64,000 nt of DNA from an uncultured Anaerotruncus sp. (GCA_900539775.1 UQDL01000003.1:163116-227115), one strand, 5' to 3'. Numbered from the stretch's first letter, positions 35,694-45,987 are shown. Numbers and translations: made by a program. The notes: generated from the sequence alone by a model not told the origin.

Positions 35694-37358
35694 GTGAACT
35701 TCGACAATTTATGTATGAATTGCTTTGAAAAGCTTACTCAGGGCAGCGTTTGCGCAAACTGCGGATTTGATAACGATTCTGTTTCGGATATGCTGTTTTT
35801 GCCGCGCAAAACTCTGCTATCCGGCAGATACCTTGTGGGCAATTCGCTTTCTAAAGAGAGCGATGCGGTAACATATATAGGGCTTGACACGGAAACCGGT
35901 TCAACGGTAACAATAAGAGAATTTATGCCGGCAGGCATTGCAAACAGGCTTGAGGGAAACCTTAATGCACATGTGCGTGAAAAATACAAAAAAACATTTG
36001 ACGGCTGCAAGAAATCATTTATAAAACTTTGGAACACGCTCAAGGGGATGAATTCCCTTTCGGCAGTTATTCCCGTTTTGGATGTGTTTGAGGAAAACGA
36101 AACAGCATATGCAATTTCTGAAAAAATGGCAACCGTTTCCCTGCGTGATTTTCTTATAAGAAACAGCGACAACATAATTCCTTGGGACAAAGCGCGCCTT
36201 ATGTTTATGCCCGTGCTCACAACGCTTGAAAAGCTGCATGAAAACGGAATTATTCACGGCTGCATAAATCCGGACAATCTTGTGCTTTGCAAAGACGGCA
36301 AAGTGCGCCTTGCAGGATTTTGCATAAGCGAATGCAACATGGCAGGCACCGAGCTTGAGTTTAACGAAAATGAGGGCTACACGGCGCTGGAGCAATACAA
36401 CAACAACCACAAGGTTTGCCCTGCGACGGACATTTATGCATTTTCGGCTTGCATTTACAGAGCATTGGTGGGAACAAATCCGCCCGGCGCACTTGCAAGA
36501 GAAACAAATGATAAGCTGATGATACCGAATGTTATTGCCGAAAAAATACCGGCATATGTAATAAAAGCACTCGGTGCAGGGCTTCAAATTTATCCCGAAA
36601 GACGAATTCAAAGCGTTTATGATTACAGAGAGCTCTTAAACGCCGCACCGTCCGTTGTTGCAAAAGCTGCAGAAATTCAGGCAACAGAGCAAAGAAGCAA
36701 CTTACCCGAAGAGAAGAAGCACGAAAGCCCTGCAAAAGCGGAAAAGGCAAAGAAAAAAGGAAACAAAGGCAAGCTGATTGCAATTATATTGGCTGTTGTT
36801 GCCGTTGTGGCGGCAGCGGTTTATGTGTTTGGCTTTTCCGGGCTTATAAACAGCAAGGAAACAACAGTGCCGCAAACGACGGCAGCACCCGTTACTGTGC
36901 CCGATTTTTCAACACAGGGCTACACCGAATCAGACATTAAAAACGGAGCTGCATGGAACCAGCAATTTAAAATATCATTCAATTATGCATATAATCCCGA
37001 ATGCGAAGCCGGCATTGTTTATGAGCAAAGCATTAAAGCCGGCGAAACAGTGCCGCAAGGCTCTGCAATTGTGCTGACGGTAAGCAAGGGCACAGAAATG
37101 GCAACCGTGCCCGATGTAGGAAGCCTGACTTCGGAAGAAGCTCAAAAGCAGCTTGAAGCACTTGGATTTAAGGTTAAGACAATTCCGGTTTACAATAACG
37201 GCAGCTACACTCCGAACACTGTTAAGAAAACAGGCGGAACGGCACCGGCAGCGGGCGAAAGCGTTGAAAAAGGCACAACCGTTATCATTCAGGTATACGG
37301 CGAAGAAGAAACAACAACCGCACCTCCGGCACAAACCGAGCCTGCCGTTACACAATAA
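35694..37358 (+). CDS. Zinc-ribbon, protein kinase-like (probable pseudokinase), PASTA-domain membrane protein
   Basis: The 554-residue protein has an N-terminal zinc ribbon (CMNC and CANC, residues 8-21), a Hanks-type kinase fold (about 40-310), a basic linker, one membrane helix (about 358-380) and two extracellular PASTA domains (about 400-470 and 471-540) ending in a Thr/Pro tail. PASTA kinases sense peptidoglycan fragments. Here the key catalytic residues are changed: the ATP lysine is Arg75 in VTIREF, the HRD loop is HGC at 188-190 and DFG is GFC at 208-210, and the glycine loop is degenerate. It is therefore probably a pseudokinase. GTG start behind GGAGG (35682-35686). No phosphatase or partner kinase is adjacent. 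Confidence 0.87.
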   Translation: MNFDNLCMNCFEKLTQGSVCANCGFDNDSVSDMLFLPRKTLLSGRYLVGNSLSKESDAVTYIGLDTETGSTVTIREFMPAGIANRLEGNLNAHVREKYKKTFDGCKKSFIKLWNTLKGMNSLSAVIPVLDVFEENETAYAISEKMATVSLRDFLIRNSDNIIPWDKARLMFMPVLTTLEKLHENGIIHGCINPDNLVLCKDGKVRLAGFCISECNMAGTELEFNENEGYTALEQYNNNHKVCPATDIYAFSACIYRALVGTNPPGALARETNDKLMIPNVIAEKIPAYVIKALGAGLQIYPERRIQSVYDYRELLNAAPSVVAKAAEIQATEQRSNLPEEKKHESPAKAEKAKKKGNKGKLIAIILAVVAVVAAAVYVFGFSGLINSKETTVPQTTAAPVTVPDFSTQGYTESDIKNGAAWNQQFKISFNYAYNPECEAGIVYEQSIKAGETVPQGSAIVLTVSKGTEMATVPDVGSLTSEEAQKQLEALGFKVKTIPVYNNGSYTPNTVKKTGGTAPAAGESVEKGTTVIIQVYGEEETTTAPPAQTEPAVTQ

Positions 37359-37400
37359 ACAAAAGCGAACTTTGATAAGCCACCCTAAAACGGGCAATAA

Positions 37401-37439
37401 AAGCCCCTCTTGATGTTTAATTCACACCAAGAGGGGCTT
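37401..37439 (+). terminator. Bidirectional terminator between pseudokinase and crcB
   Basis: Perfect 12-bp stem AAGCCCCTCTTG/CAAGAGGGGCTT, 15-base loop; TTCTTATTTT follows on the plus strand and TTTTATTG on the minus strand, so it can serve both convergent genes. Confidence 0.88.
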
Positions 37440-37471
37440 CTTATTTTCAAATGCTTTATCACATTTGAACA

Positions 37472-37837
37472 CTATTTAATAACTGCCTGCGGCAAAAAGG
37501 CCGCCGCAACACAAACCGCAACACTGAGAATTGCATAAACAAGTGCAATTGCCGTGCTTCCGGATTTAAACAGCTGTGCAGTTTCAAGAGAAAATGTTGA
37601 AAATGTTGTAAAGCCGCCGCAAATGCCAACCTTCAGCAGCAAAACAAGGCGCGCATCCAAATTATTGCTTTTTGCGGCGAATGCGGCAATTATTCCGATT
37701 GCAAGAGCACCGAGTGCATTCACTATAAATGTGTTCACGGGAAACCCGGCAGGATTTTTAATGGGAGCAAGGCTCATCAAATATCGCAAAACGGCACCGA
37801 TAAAACCGCCGATGCCGACAAGAATACAATTTAACAC
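37472..37837 (-). CDS. crcB: Fluoride channel CrcB/Fluc
   Basis: A 121-residue, four-helix membrane protein with GGFIGAVLRYL near the N-terminus and the pore motif GGFTTFSTFSLET. Fluc channels are dual-topology dimers that let fluoride leave the cell. One copy is present, consistent with a homodimer. The start is GTG 37837 with GGAGG seven bases upstream. No fluoride riboswitch fits in the short leader. Confidence 0.93.
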   Translation of the reverse strand: MLNCILVGIGGFIGAVLRYLMSLAPIKNPAGFPVNTFIVNALGALAIGIIAAFAAKSNNLDARLVLLLKVGICGGFTTFSTFSLETAQLFKSGSTAIALVYAILSVAVCVAAAFLPQAVIK

Positions 37838-37860
37838 AACAAAACCTCCGTTTTTTTATA

Positions 37861-37889
37861 AGCATACCAAATATAATACAACTCGACAA
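37861..37889 (-). promoter_or_regulatory. Promoter of crcB
   Basis: Minus strand TTGTCG (37889-37884) and TATGCT (37866-37861), spacing 17 bp; the leader would be only about 17 bases. Confidence 0.45.
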
Positions 37890-37940
37890 GAGTGTTGCAG
37901 TTCAAAAAATTCCAAAAAATTTACGGCACACAAAAAAACA

Positions 37941-37968
37941 ATCCGCCGATACAAAAGTATCGGCGGAT
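37941..37968 (-). terminator. Terminator of the LRR/surface-protein unit
   Basis: Perfect 12-bp stem ATCCGCCGATAC/GTATCGGCGGAT with AAAA loop; the minus strand continues with TGTTTTTTTG. Confidence 0.92.
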
Positions 37969-38028
37969 TTCTTAATATCATTGCACAGGCTTTAAATTCT
38001 TGCATTCAGCCTTTAAAGCCAACAAATT

Positions 38029-39360
38029 CTATGAAAAAGTTTTTTCCAAAATACTGTGGTCACGAACATTTATATAACCGTTTCCGTCTGCATCAAGCGA
38101 TGCATCATAATTCGCATCGCCCTTTTTACTGTTGAAGGCAGCCTTAAAATCTGCCGAGTGAACATCGCCGCAAACAGTGCATTTTTCGGTGAACACATAA
38201 TTTGAATACGACTGAGCCGCATATGAATGGCTTACAGCCCAAACGGCATAAATTTCGGTGTCTTGAGTAATATTCCGAGCTGCCGCACTCCAGCTTGGGC
38301 ACACCATACCGGATGGAGCCTGAGGGAACTGCGGAGCATCAACATTACCGCCGGACACCGCATATGCATAATCAAGCACATTGCCGCCCTGAGAATCACT
38401 GAAGCTGACTTTATAGAAATTCTTTGTAAGATTCATATGAACGGTTAAATTCTGAGCCCCGGCACAGGAAACATCATACTCATAGTCAATGCCTGCCGAG
38501 ATAATCGAATAATCCGTAAATTCAAATTCCGAAGTTTCACCGTTATAGCCGGTGTAGCCCTCTTCATCGTTTTCATTAGGAAGGCTTGAAGCCGCAACTT
38601 TATCGGCAGCAAGCGAAACGGGTGCCGAAAGCGTTTTACCCGAAAATGCCGCCGCTGCATCTATTGTTTGATTGCCGATGTTATAAGAGGTTACTTTGTT
38701 TTCAAGCAAAGCATTTGCGGAAAGATCAAGTGCCGCAATATTGTTATAACAACAGGTTAAATCCGAAAGCTGAGTATTTGCAGAAAGATTGAGCGAAGAA
38801 AGCTTATTATACGCACAGTTCAACTGGGTTAAATTTTTGCACATACTTAAATCAAGCACCGAAAGCGCACAACCGTTGCAAATAAGCTTTGTTACCGAGG
38901 AAGATAAGGTTAAGCTTGAAAGATTTTCATTAACCGAGCACACAAGATCCGTGAGCGCAGTGTTTTTTGAAACATCAAGCGAGGTTAAATTATTGCCCTG
39001 CACATAAAGCTTTTGCAAATTTAAAAGTGCGGAAAAATCTGCTTTTTCAATTCCCAAATCGCCTGCATAAAGCTGTTCAATCGCAGTAAAATATTCAATG
39101 CCCTTTAAATCAAGAATTTCATCTGCATAAAGAACAAAATTCAAACTTTTTACTGCTGCAATTTCAGATTCGCTTAAAGTGCCGCTTGAATCAAGATCAA
39201 AATTTTCAAGCACAACTTCACGGAAGCTTTTATCCGGAAAATGAGCCGCATCAATTGCCACAACATCCTGCGCACTTGCGCTTATCAGCCCCGTGAGGCT
39301 GACAAGTGCAAGAATTACTGCCGATAAGGCGGAGGTTATTTTTTTTATTGTTTTTGCCAT
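38029..39360 (-). CDS. Secreted leucine-rich-repeat protein with dockerin-like C-terminus
   Basis: A 443-residue exported protein. Signal peptide about 1-30 (ending ISASA). An EF-hand-like loop (DLDSSGTLSESE, about 55-66) is followed by seven to eight short leucine-rich repeats (about 75-240, of the type LxxLDLSxNxxL), a beta-rich region, and a C-terminal GDANYDASLDADGNGYINVRD segment with the calcium-loop spacing of one dockerin repeat. Dockerins bind cohesins in ruminococcal surface complexes; a single clear loop makes this call tentative. It follows the giant surface-protein gene by 15 bases, so they are co-transcribed. Confidence 0.72.
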   Translation of the reverse strand: MAKTIKKITSALSAVILALVSLTGLISASAQDVVAIDAAHFPDKSFREVVLENFDLDSSGTLSESEIAAVKSLNFVLYADEILDLKGIEYFTAIEQLYAGDLGIEKADFSALLNLQKLYVQGNNLTSLDVSKNTALTDLVCSVNENLSSLTLSSSVTKLICNGCALSVLDLSMCKNLTQLNCAYNKLSSLNLSANTQLSDLTCCYNNIAALDLSANALLENKVTSYNIGNQTIDAAAAFSGKTLSAPVSLAADKVAASSLPNENDEEGYTGYNGETSEFEFTDYSIISAGIDYEYDVSCAGAQNLTVHMNLTKNFYKVSFSDSQGGNVLDYAYAVSGGNVDAPQFPQAPSGMVCPSWSAAARNITQDTEIYAVWAVSHSYAAQSYSNYVFTEKCTVCGDVHSADFKAAFNSKKGDANYDASLDADGNGYINVRDHSILEKTFS

Positions 39361-39375
39361 TTTAACTCCTCTCCG

Positions 39376-42300
39376 TTATCTGCCGATTGCGAAAGATACC
39401 GGGATGGTATTTGTGATTTCTGAGCCATCGCTCAAAGTTACGGTGCAGGTTATTGTTGCAGACCCGCCTCTTGCCGAGGTGCATTTAACAAGCCCGTTTT
39501 GATCAACGGTGATGCTGTTACTGCTGCTGCTCCATTTAACCGAGGTGTAAGCTTCTGCAGCTTCGGGATATGTGTTTATTGAAAGCTGAACGGTTTGGTT
39601 TATAACAACAAAAGCCTTATAGGAAACACTTTCAACTTCTGCACCGCCGTAAACAAACTTAAAGGATTCAATAAGCTGAACTTTATCGGTTATCTTAATG
39701 TTTTTTGTTACGGTTGATTCACGGCCGTAATCATCAACAACCGTGTAAGTAATATCAACAGAGCCGAAAGCATCATCGTTTGCCTTTGTAATCGTGGCAG
39801 TGTTGCCCGAAACGGAAACATTAACCGATTTTTCATTTGCAAAAGTTATTTGCGATGATTTGATCATTGCACCATCGGCACAGGAAGCATTAACAACAAC
39901 CGTATTTGCCTCGTCCTTAACATAGGTTGCGCCGTTTTCAATTTCTGCGCCGTTTACCGCAAGCACAAGGTTGCCCGGAGCTATGAACGGATGCTCTGCA
40001 AGCTCGTTATACGCCGTTTGAAGCGCCGTGAGAGCCGAATCAATCGCATCTTGGGTTGAGAAATAATCGGAATTTACTTTAACGGCATTTTCATATGCTG
40101 TTTTAAATGCCATACCGTAATCATAAGCATAATCCATATAATTTACGGAGGCATATTGCTTAACCGCAGCATTGAGAGCCGTATTGTCATTTGTTGTGAA
40201 CGCTCTTACGGAAGCAGAAATGCCGCCGTCTGCCGAATAAGCGGTGATTGTGCATTCGCCTGCTTTAACAAATGTTACAACGCCTTTTTCATCAACCGTT
40301 GCAATATTTTCATCCGATGATTTGTAAACGCAGGTTTTTACAGTCGGAACGGCAAAAGCACTTGTGCCCGAAACCGTTGGATTCAAGGTTACGGTGGTGC
40401 CCGGTGCGCCGTGAACGATTTCTTCAGAGAAGCTTACGCTGCTGACTACATTACGAACAAATGAAACATAAACCGAACTTTCTGCCGTGTTGCCTGCTTC
40501 ATCGGTTGCCGTTGCGGTGATGAGCGCATAACCGCCAAACGCAGTATTATTTGTTACAACGCCGTTTTCATCAACGCTTATGCTGCCGTTTGAAGATTTC
40601 CAACTTACAGTTGCTCCGCAGCTTTCCGCAGGATCAAATACCGCAACAAGATTTACGGAAATTCCGTTAATTGATGTTGCATTATATCTGATGAAGCCGG
40701 GGTTTAATTCCGTTCCGTTTGAACCTTCTGCAAGAGAAAGGCTAACGCTCTTAACGGGAACGAAAAGCACAAGATTGTTGAATGAATCATTGAGCTTAAC
40801 AATCATTTTTTCAACATCTTCCTGGCTTGCGATTGAATCCGTAACAATGGATTTTGCAAGATCTATATTGGTTTTAAGCGCTGCAAGAGAAGCATTTGTG
40901 TAAGTGTGAGTATCTTTATTTTCAAGATAGAAATCATTATATTTCTGATACAGCGCCGCAAGTTCGGAATAATCAACGGAAAGCGTTACCGTGCAGCTTG
41001 CTTTATAAGAGCCGTCAAATGTTTCTGCCGTAATAACCGCAGTGCCGTTGTTGCGAGGTGTTACCGTGCCGTTTTCATCAACGGTTGCAACGCTGTTATC
41101 GCTTGAATACCAAATAACATCCTTAACCTTGGCATCACTTGGCTCAACATTTGCGGTGAGCTTAAATTCGCCTGCATTTGCATATTGCTGAACAGTTTGC
41201 TTATCAAGCGAAATACCGGTTACAATTTCTGTGGCAACAACAACCCTGAGCTGCCTTTCAACAGTTCTGCCGTAAGTATCCGTAGCAGTGCAAAGCACGG
41301 TTGCCTTAGCGGTTCCTCCTGTTGTGCTGCTTGTGATTGTGATGGTGTTTTCGCCTATTTCAACATTTGCGCCGCTTGTTTTATCAACTACATTCCATTT
41401 AAGCGAGGTGTAGTTATCTTTTGCCGCTTCGGGAATTGAAGCCGTTAAAACAGTTCTGTTATACAGAAGCTTCTTACCCTGGTAAGAATGTGTTGCGGCA
41501 TCGGCGGCCAATGTGCCGTTGCTCTTTGATTCATAGCTTATTGCGCCGCGTGTTTGATTGTTATAAGCAACATTTATTGTTTCCGCCTTAACAAACTCAT
41601 TGCCTGCAAGCGCCTCACCTGCCGCATTAAGCTTTTCTGCGGCATTATTGATTTGTTCCTGATTGAGTGTGTTATCAACAAGAGCCGCCTGTGCTTCTTC
41701 AAGCGCAGCCTTAAACGCCATACCTACGGAATATTTATAATCCATATAGTTGACATTTTTGTACTTTTCAATCGCCTCGCTGAGGGCTGCTCTGTCGCCG
41801 TCTGTAGAAACGGCACATTCATCAGTGAAACCGCCATCGCAGGTGATAACACGAATTTTAGTTGCACCCGCACCGGTGAATGTTACAAGGCCGTTTTCAT
41901 CAACAGTTGCAACATTTTCATCATCAGAAACCCATTGAACGGCTTTGATGCTGGCCGAACCTGTTGCCGTGATAAGTGTGCCTTCCGGCTCAATAACGGG
42001 AACAAGCTGTGCCGTTGAGCCAACGCTGCCCGTTATGCTCTTTTCCGTAAGGCTTACGCCGGTAACCGGATAATAAGCAAATGAAACCCAAACATCATCA
42101 CTATATGTTTTGCCGAAATGATCAGTAACCGTGCAAACGATTCTGCCGTAAACGCCCTTATCCTTAAGGATGTTGGTTTTATCAACGGGCCTTGCGATAC
42201 CGTCCTGAGAAACGGAAATATCATCGCTGTTTTCCGAGGTCCACACAACGCTTTTGTAATCCGCATTGTTGGGATAAAGCCTTACTTTCAGATCAAGCTG

Positions 42301-45300
42301 AGCCTTACTGTAATCATACTCGCCTTTGAGCAATTTAAGATTATACTGATAATAATCTGCTGTTGGCTCGCCGTCCTTATAAAGCTCAATCTTTTGAACA
42401 AATGTGTATTTTTTAAGCCCTTTATAAGCAGCTTCAAGTTCTGCATACATTTGCTCTACCTCATCCTGAGTTGAAGCATTTGCAGCTATTAAATCGGAAG
42501 CCTCTTTAATTTTTGAGGTATAAGCCTCATAAGTATCAGGATAATAGTTTTCTCTTTGAAGATTAAAGCTGATATAAGTATTTACAAGCTCCTGAAGCTT
42601 ATCATAATTTGTTACAACATTAACTTTGCATTCGGCAGCAAAACCGCCGTCTGCCGTAACGGCAGTGATAACGCAATCGCCGCCGTAATTAAATGTGAGA
42701 TTGCCATTTTGATCTACACTTGCAACTTTATCATTGCTTGAATACCAAACAACATCCTTGATATCAGCCGTTGAGCCGATCAAATTTTTCGGCAGCACTG
42801 TGGCTTTAAGCTGCTGAGGCTCCCCGACCTTTGCGCCAACGATGCTTTCGGCAGAAAGCTCAATGCCCGTTGCCTGAGTTTTTGCGAATGCAACATTAAC
42901 ACTTTCGGAAACGGTTTCTCCGAAATAATCCGTTACGGTAACGGTTATAACTGCGTGGCAGGCGCTGTTTGAAACAGGTCTGCAAAGGCCGTTGTTATCA
43001 ACCGAAACGGCAGAAGGATCACTTGAGCTCCACTCAATTTTGCTGTACATGGCGCTCTTTGGCTTTAATTCATACTTAAGCTGGCATTTTGCTTTTTTAT
43101 AATTTGCAACTGCGCCAACCTTAACGCTTATATTTTCGTCGACTTCCTCTGCGGAGCTGTTTAAGATTTTAACACCGCCGAGGCCGACATAACCGCCGAG
43201 GCGATAGAAGATATAAAGAAGCTCATCGGAATAAGTATCAACCATATTTTGAGCGGCAAGCGGAGCTTCATTGGAAAGATAATAGCAATAATTGAGCTTT
43301 CTCATATACTCTTTGTATGTTGCAGCATTATCTTTGTTCTTTTTGATTACCGTGTGCTCGCAAAGATCAAGGATTTCATTAAGCCTTGCTTTATCCGGAT
43401 AAGAGGTAACCGTGGTGCTGTCCACAATTGCGCCGTCTGCCGAAACACAATAGATTGTTACAACGCCCACATCATTTGCGCTTATGATTGCATTGCCGTT
43501 TTCATCAACCGATTCGATTGAAACAATATCAGGATCGCTTGAATACCAATTTGTGTGGTAGCATGTGTATGCAGAGCCGGTAAAACCGGCTGTGTAGCTT
43601 GGCTTCAGGGTGTGCGTAACTTCCATTGTGGTGCCGTTTGTGATTGAAATATCTTTAGTATCAATCGTGTTTGATTCGGCATAATTTCTTGTTACCGCAA
43701 TAGTGAGCACATCGCTTTTAACCGTGCCGTCATCGGAAACGCAATAAACATTAACGGCGGTTGCCTTTTCAACGGCTGCTTTCATTTTAACTTCTGCCGT
43801 GCCGTCTTTGTTATCTTTTAAACTGTAATCCTCTTCATTATCTATAAACCAATGAATGGTTTTATTTGTTGCATTATCGGGAGAGATTGTTGCCTGAACA
43901 ACACAACCGTTGCCGGCAAGACCGCTTCCAACCGTTTTTTTAACAGTTGCATAATGATAAGTTATACCGTTTATTTCAACATCCTTGGTTGTGAGCGTGC
44001 CTCCGCTTGTTGTGCCCGTGGCGGTAATTTTAATTTCGCTTACGGGTTGGCCGTTATCAACTGTTGTTTCGCCCGTTGCGGATGAAATTTCATAATAATT
44101 TGAGCCTACCAGAGAATAGCCGGTTTTAGCCATGCAGGCAATGCGGCTTGTGCCGCCGGAAACAGCGGTGTAAACGCCGTTGCAATCCACCTTGCCTATT
44201 CCGTCCGTAACAGAGCCGTCATTCATAACGGGATTGCCGCTTTCATCGGTTAGCAAATTGCCTTCTTCATCTTTTTCCTGATAAGGCTTTGTTGCCCATT
44301 GATACTCAGTTTTGCCTGTTTCGGAATTAACGGTTGCAATGCCCCATTGAAGTGAAAGATATTTTGAGTTTTGCGCTCTTTCCGGATAAACCGTGGCACT
44401 GAGCTGCTGAGTTTCACCTATATTGACGGTGGATTTTTCTTTATTTATAACAACATCGGATATTTGATTATCGCCCGTTTTACCCGTTACCGTGATTGTG
44501 ATTGTTTTCTTAACATCGTTTGCTGCGGATGTGGCGATAATATCCACGGTTTGCTGCGAATACTGACCGAGCGATCCGCCTGCATCTCTGCCCGTTACCG
44601 TGCCCGTGATCGGATCAACGGAAGCAACTGCGGGATTTGAAGATTCCCAAGTAATATCGGAGGTGTTTGCGGCTTCGGGCTTTGCATTTTCTATCGTCAG
44701 ATAGATTTTCTCGCCCTCTTTAACCGTGTTTACACCCTTAATATCAAAGTTTGTGCACGGCACGCCTTCAATAACCGTGAAGGTGACTGAATCGTTTGTT
44801 GTGAACTGCAAAATAAGGTTTGCAATAATCTTAATCGCCGTGGCAGTAAGCTGAACGGCATCTGCCGAATCGCCCACTATATCCTTGATTGCAAAGCAGG
44901 CATCAAGAATTGCCATAAGCACATTTCTGTTTATATCAAGGCCGAGTTTAATAAGAATATCGGCTATTTTGCCCGTATCTATTGTGCCTGTGTTTTGCAG
45001 CTTATAGAGATAGTTTATGTATTTAAGAAGATTTTGAATAAATCCATCCGTATCCGGCGACACAAGAATCGTTACGGTGCCGGTGTTTTTAAATGTTACA
45101 AGCCCGGAATCCGTTACCGTTGCAACAGCCTTGCCGGAGCTGAGAACAGATGAATTTTTAACCGAATAAATTACGCCCATATGAAGCCTTGTGGGCGTGG
45201 TGCAGGCGGAAATTTGCTGCGTTGTGCCCTTTGCAACGGTTGTTGGCAGATTTTGCTTATTTGTGATGTGAGTGCCGTTCGGAAGAAAATCGGCCCAATA

Positions 45301-45987
45301 TTCCTGGCTTTTTTTAACGCAAACCTCAAAGCTGTCTGTTGCAAGCTCTTTACCGTCACCGTCATAAAGCGTGCAAGAGATAACCGTGTTTACCTTATCA
45401 AGATATTTTCTCAGCGAATCAACAAGCTCGCCCTTATAGGACTCAATATATTTTGCCAAAACGGAATCCGAACCGAAAGCGGCCTCAACAGCTGCAATGA
45501 TTTCATCGGTGTCCATAGTATCAACATTGATTTTATCATTAAAGAGGGCTTTTTCAAGCGCCTTCTTCATAATTCCGCCCACAAGCGGAATTGTGGCAAC
45601 CTCATTATCAAGCCAAAGCCTTACGGCGGCACCCTTTGAAGAATCAAAGGCACGAACAATACCCTCCGGCGTTACATCACACACCGTTGGAGTATCACTG
45701 TCCCACTTAACATAACCGTTTGTGGGAATTTCGCAATCCTTCAGCTTATACTGAAACTGCTTTTTGTCTGCCTCATACATATACTCAATGTACTTGGTTT
45801 TGCCGTCTTCCTGATAAGTGGGAACGAGTGTGCCGTCCTCATAAAGAATTTCAAGCTCGTAAACGGGTATAACACCGCCGTCCCCTTCTGCCGCAACAGC
45901 CGCAAAACCGGGCGAAATAACGCCTATAACGGTTACAATTGCAAGCAGAACGCTCAAAATCTTTTTTCTTACGGAAAATGCTTTCAT
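39376..45987 (-). CDS. Giant surface protein with five FIVAR and multiple Ig-like (Big_2) domains
   Basis: This 2,203-residue exported protein starts at ATG 45987 behind CGGAGG; the signal peptide is about residues 1-34 (ending AAVAAE). A unique N-terminal part (to about 350) is followed by bacterial Ig-like Big_2 domains marked by VxWxSSDxxVAxVDxNGxVT motifs. From about residue 860 there are five FIVAR-type helical modules (starting near 862, 1126, 1397, 1671 and 1934), each followed by about two Ig-like domains, giving a super-repeat of roughly 265 residues. It ends in an Ig domain with no LPxTG signal, so the anchoring is unknown. It may bind host glycans or plant cell wall. The LRR protein gene lies 15 bases downstream. 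Confidence 0.85.
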   Translation of the reverse strand: MKAFSVRKKILSVLLAIVTVIGVISPGFAAVAAEGDGGVIPVYELEILYEDGTLVPTYQEDGKTKYIEYMYEADKKQFQYKLKDCEIPTNGYVKWDSDTPTVCDVTPEGIVRAFDSSKGAAVRLWLDNEVATIPLVGGIMKKALEKALFNDKINVDTMDTDEIIAAVEAAFGSDSVLAKYIESYKGELVDSLRKYLDKVNTVISCTLYDGDGKELATDSFEVCVKKSQEYWADFLPNGTHITNKQNLPTTVAKGTTQQISACTTPTRLHMGVIYSVKNSSVLSSGKAVATVTDSGLVTFKNTGTVTILVSPDTDGFIQNLLKYINYLYKLQNTGTIDTGKIADILIKLGLDINRNVLMAILDACFAIKDIVGDSADAVQLTATAIKIIANLILQFTTNDSVTFTVIEGVPCTNFDIKGVNTVKEGEKIYLTIENAKPEAANTSDITWESSNPAVASVDPITGTVTGRDAGGSLGQYSQQTVDIIATSAANDVKKTITITVTGKTGDNQISDVVINKEKSTVNIGETQQLSATVYPERAQNSKYLSLQWGIATVNSETGKTEYQWATKPYQEKDEEGNLLTDESGNPVMNDGSVTDGIGKVDCNGVYTAVSGGTSRIACMAKTGYSLVGSNYYEISSATGETTVDNGQPVSEIKITATGTTSGGTLTTKDVEINGITYHYATVKKTVGSGLAGNGCVVQATISPDNATNKTIHWFIDNEEDYSLKDNKDGTAEVKMKAAVEKATAVNVYCVSDDGTVKSDVLTIAVTRNYAESNTIDTKDISITNGTTMEVTHTLKPSYTAGFTGSAYTCYHTNWYSSDPDIVSIESVDENGNAIISANDVGVVTIYCVSADGAIVDSTTVTSYPDKARLNEILDLCEHTVIKKNKDNAATYKEYMRKLNYCYYLSNEAPLAAQNMVDTYSDELLYIFYRLGGYVGLGGVKILNSSAEEVDENISVKVGAVANYKKAKCQLKYELKPKSAMYSKIEWSSSDPSAVSVDNNGLCRPVSNSACHAVITVTVTDYFGETVSESVNVAFAKTQATGIELSAESIVGAKVGEPQQLKATVLPKNLIGSTADIKDVVWYSSNDKVASVDQNGNLTFNYGGDCVITAVTADGGFAAECKVNVVTNYDKLQELVNTYISFNLQRENYYPDTYEAYTSKIKEASDLIAANASTQDEVEQMYAELEAAYKGLKKYTFVQKIELYKDGEPTADYYQYNLKLLKGEYDYSKAQLDLKVRLYPNNADYKSVVWTSENSDDISVSQDGIARPVDKTNILKDKGVYGRIVCTVTDHFGKTYSDDVWVSFAYYPVTGVSLTEKSITGSVGSTAQLVPVIEPEGTLITATGSASIKAVQWVSDDENVATVDENGLVTFTGAGATKIRVITCDGGFTDECAVSTDGDRAALSEAIEKYKNVNYMDYKYSVGMAFKAALEEAQAALVDNTLNQEQINNAAEKLNAAGEALAGNEFVKAETINVAYNNQTRGAISYESKSNGTLAADAATHSYQGKKLLYNRTVLTASIPEAAKDNYTSLKWNVVDKTSGANVEIGENTITITSSTTGGTAKATVLCTATDTYGRTVERQLRVVVATEIVTGISLDKQTVQQYANAGEFKLTANVEPSDAKVKDVIWYSSDNSVATVDENGTVTPRNNGTAVITAETFDGSYKASCTVTLSVDYSELAALYQKYNDFYLENKDTHTYTNASLAALKTNIDLAKSIVTDSIASQEDVEKMIVKLNDSFNNLVLFVPVKSVSLSLAEGSNGTELNPGFIRYNATSINGISVNLVAVFDPAESCGATVSWKSSNGSISVDENGVVTNNTAFGGYALITATATDEAGNTAESSVYVSFVRNVVSSVSFSEEIVHGAPGTTVTLNPTVSGTSAFAVPTVKTCVYKSSDENIATVDEKGVVTFVKAGECTITAYSADGGISASVRAFTTNDNTALNAAVKQYASVNYMDYAYDYGMAFKTAYENAVKVNSDYFSTQDAIDSALTALQTAYNELAEHPFIAPGNLVLAVNGAEIENGATYVKDEANTVVVNASCADGAMIKSSQITFANEKSVNVSVSGNTATITKANDDAFGSVDITYTVVDDYGRESTVTKNIKITDKVQLIESFKFVYGGAEVESVSYKAFVVINQTVQLSINTYPEAAEAYTSVKWSSSSNSITVDQNGLVKCTSARGGSATITCTVTLSDGSEITNTIPVSFAIGR

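Noticed and set aside
37838..37900. Fluoride riboswitch ahead of crcB
   Set aside because: The predicted leader is about 17 bases and the conserved aptamer motifs are absent.
45181..45639. 152-codon plus-strand frame inside the adhesin gene
   Set aside because: Antisense shadow of a long, clearly domain-structured gene.
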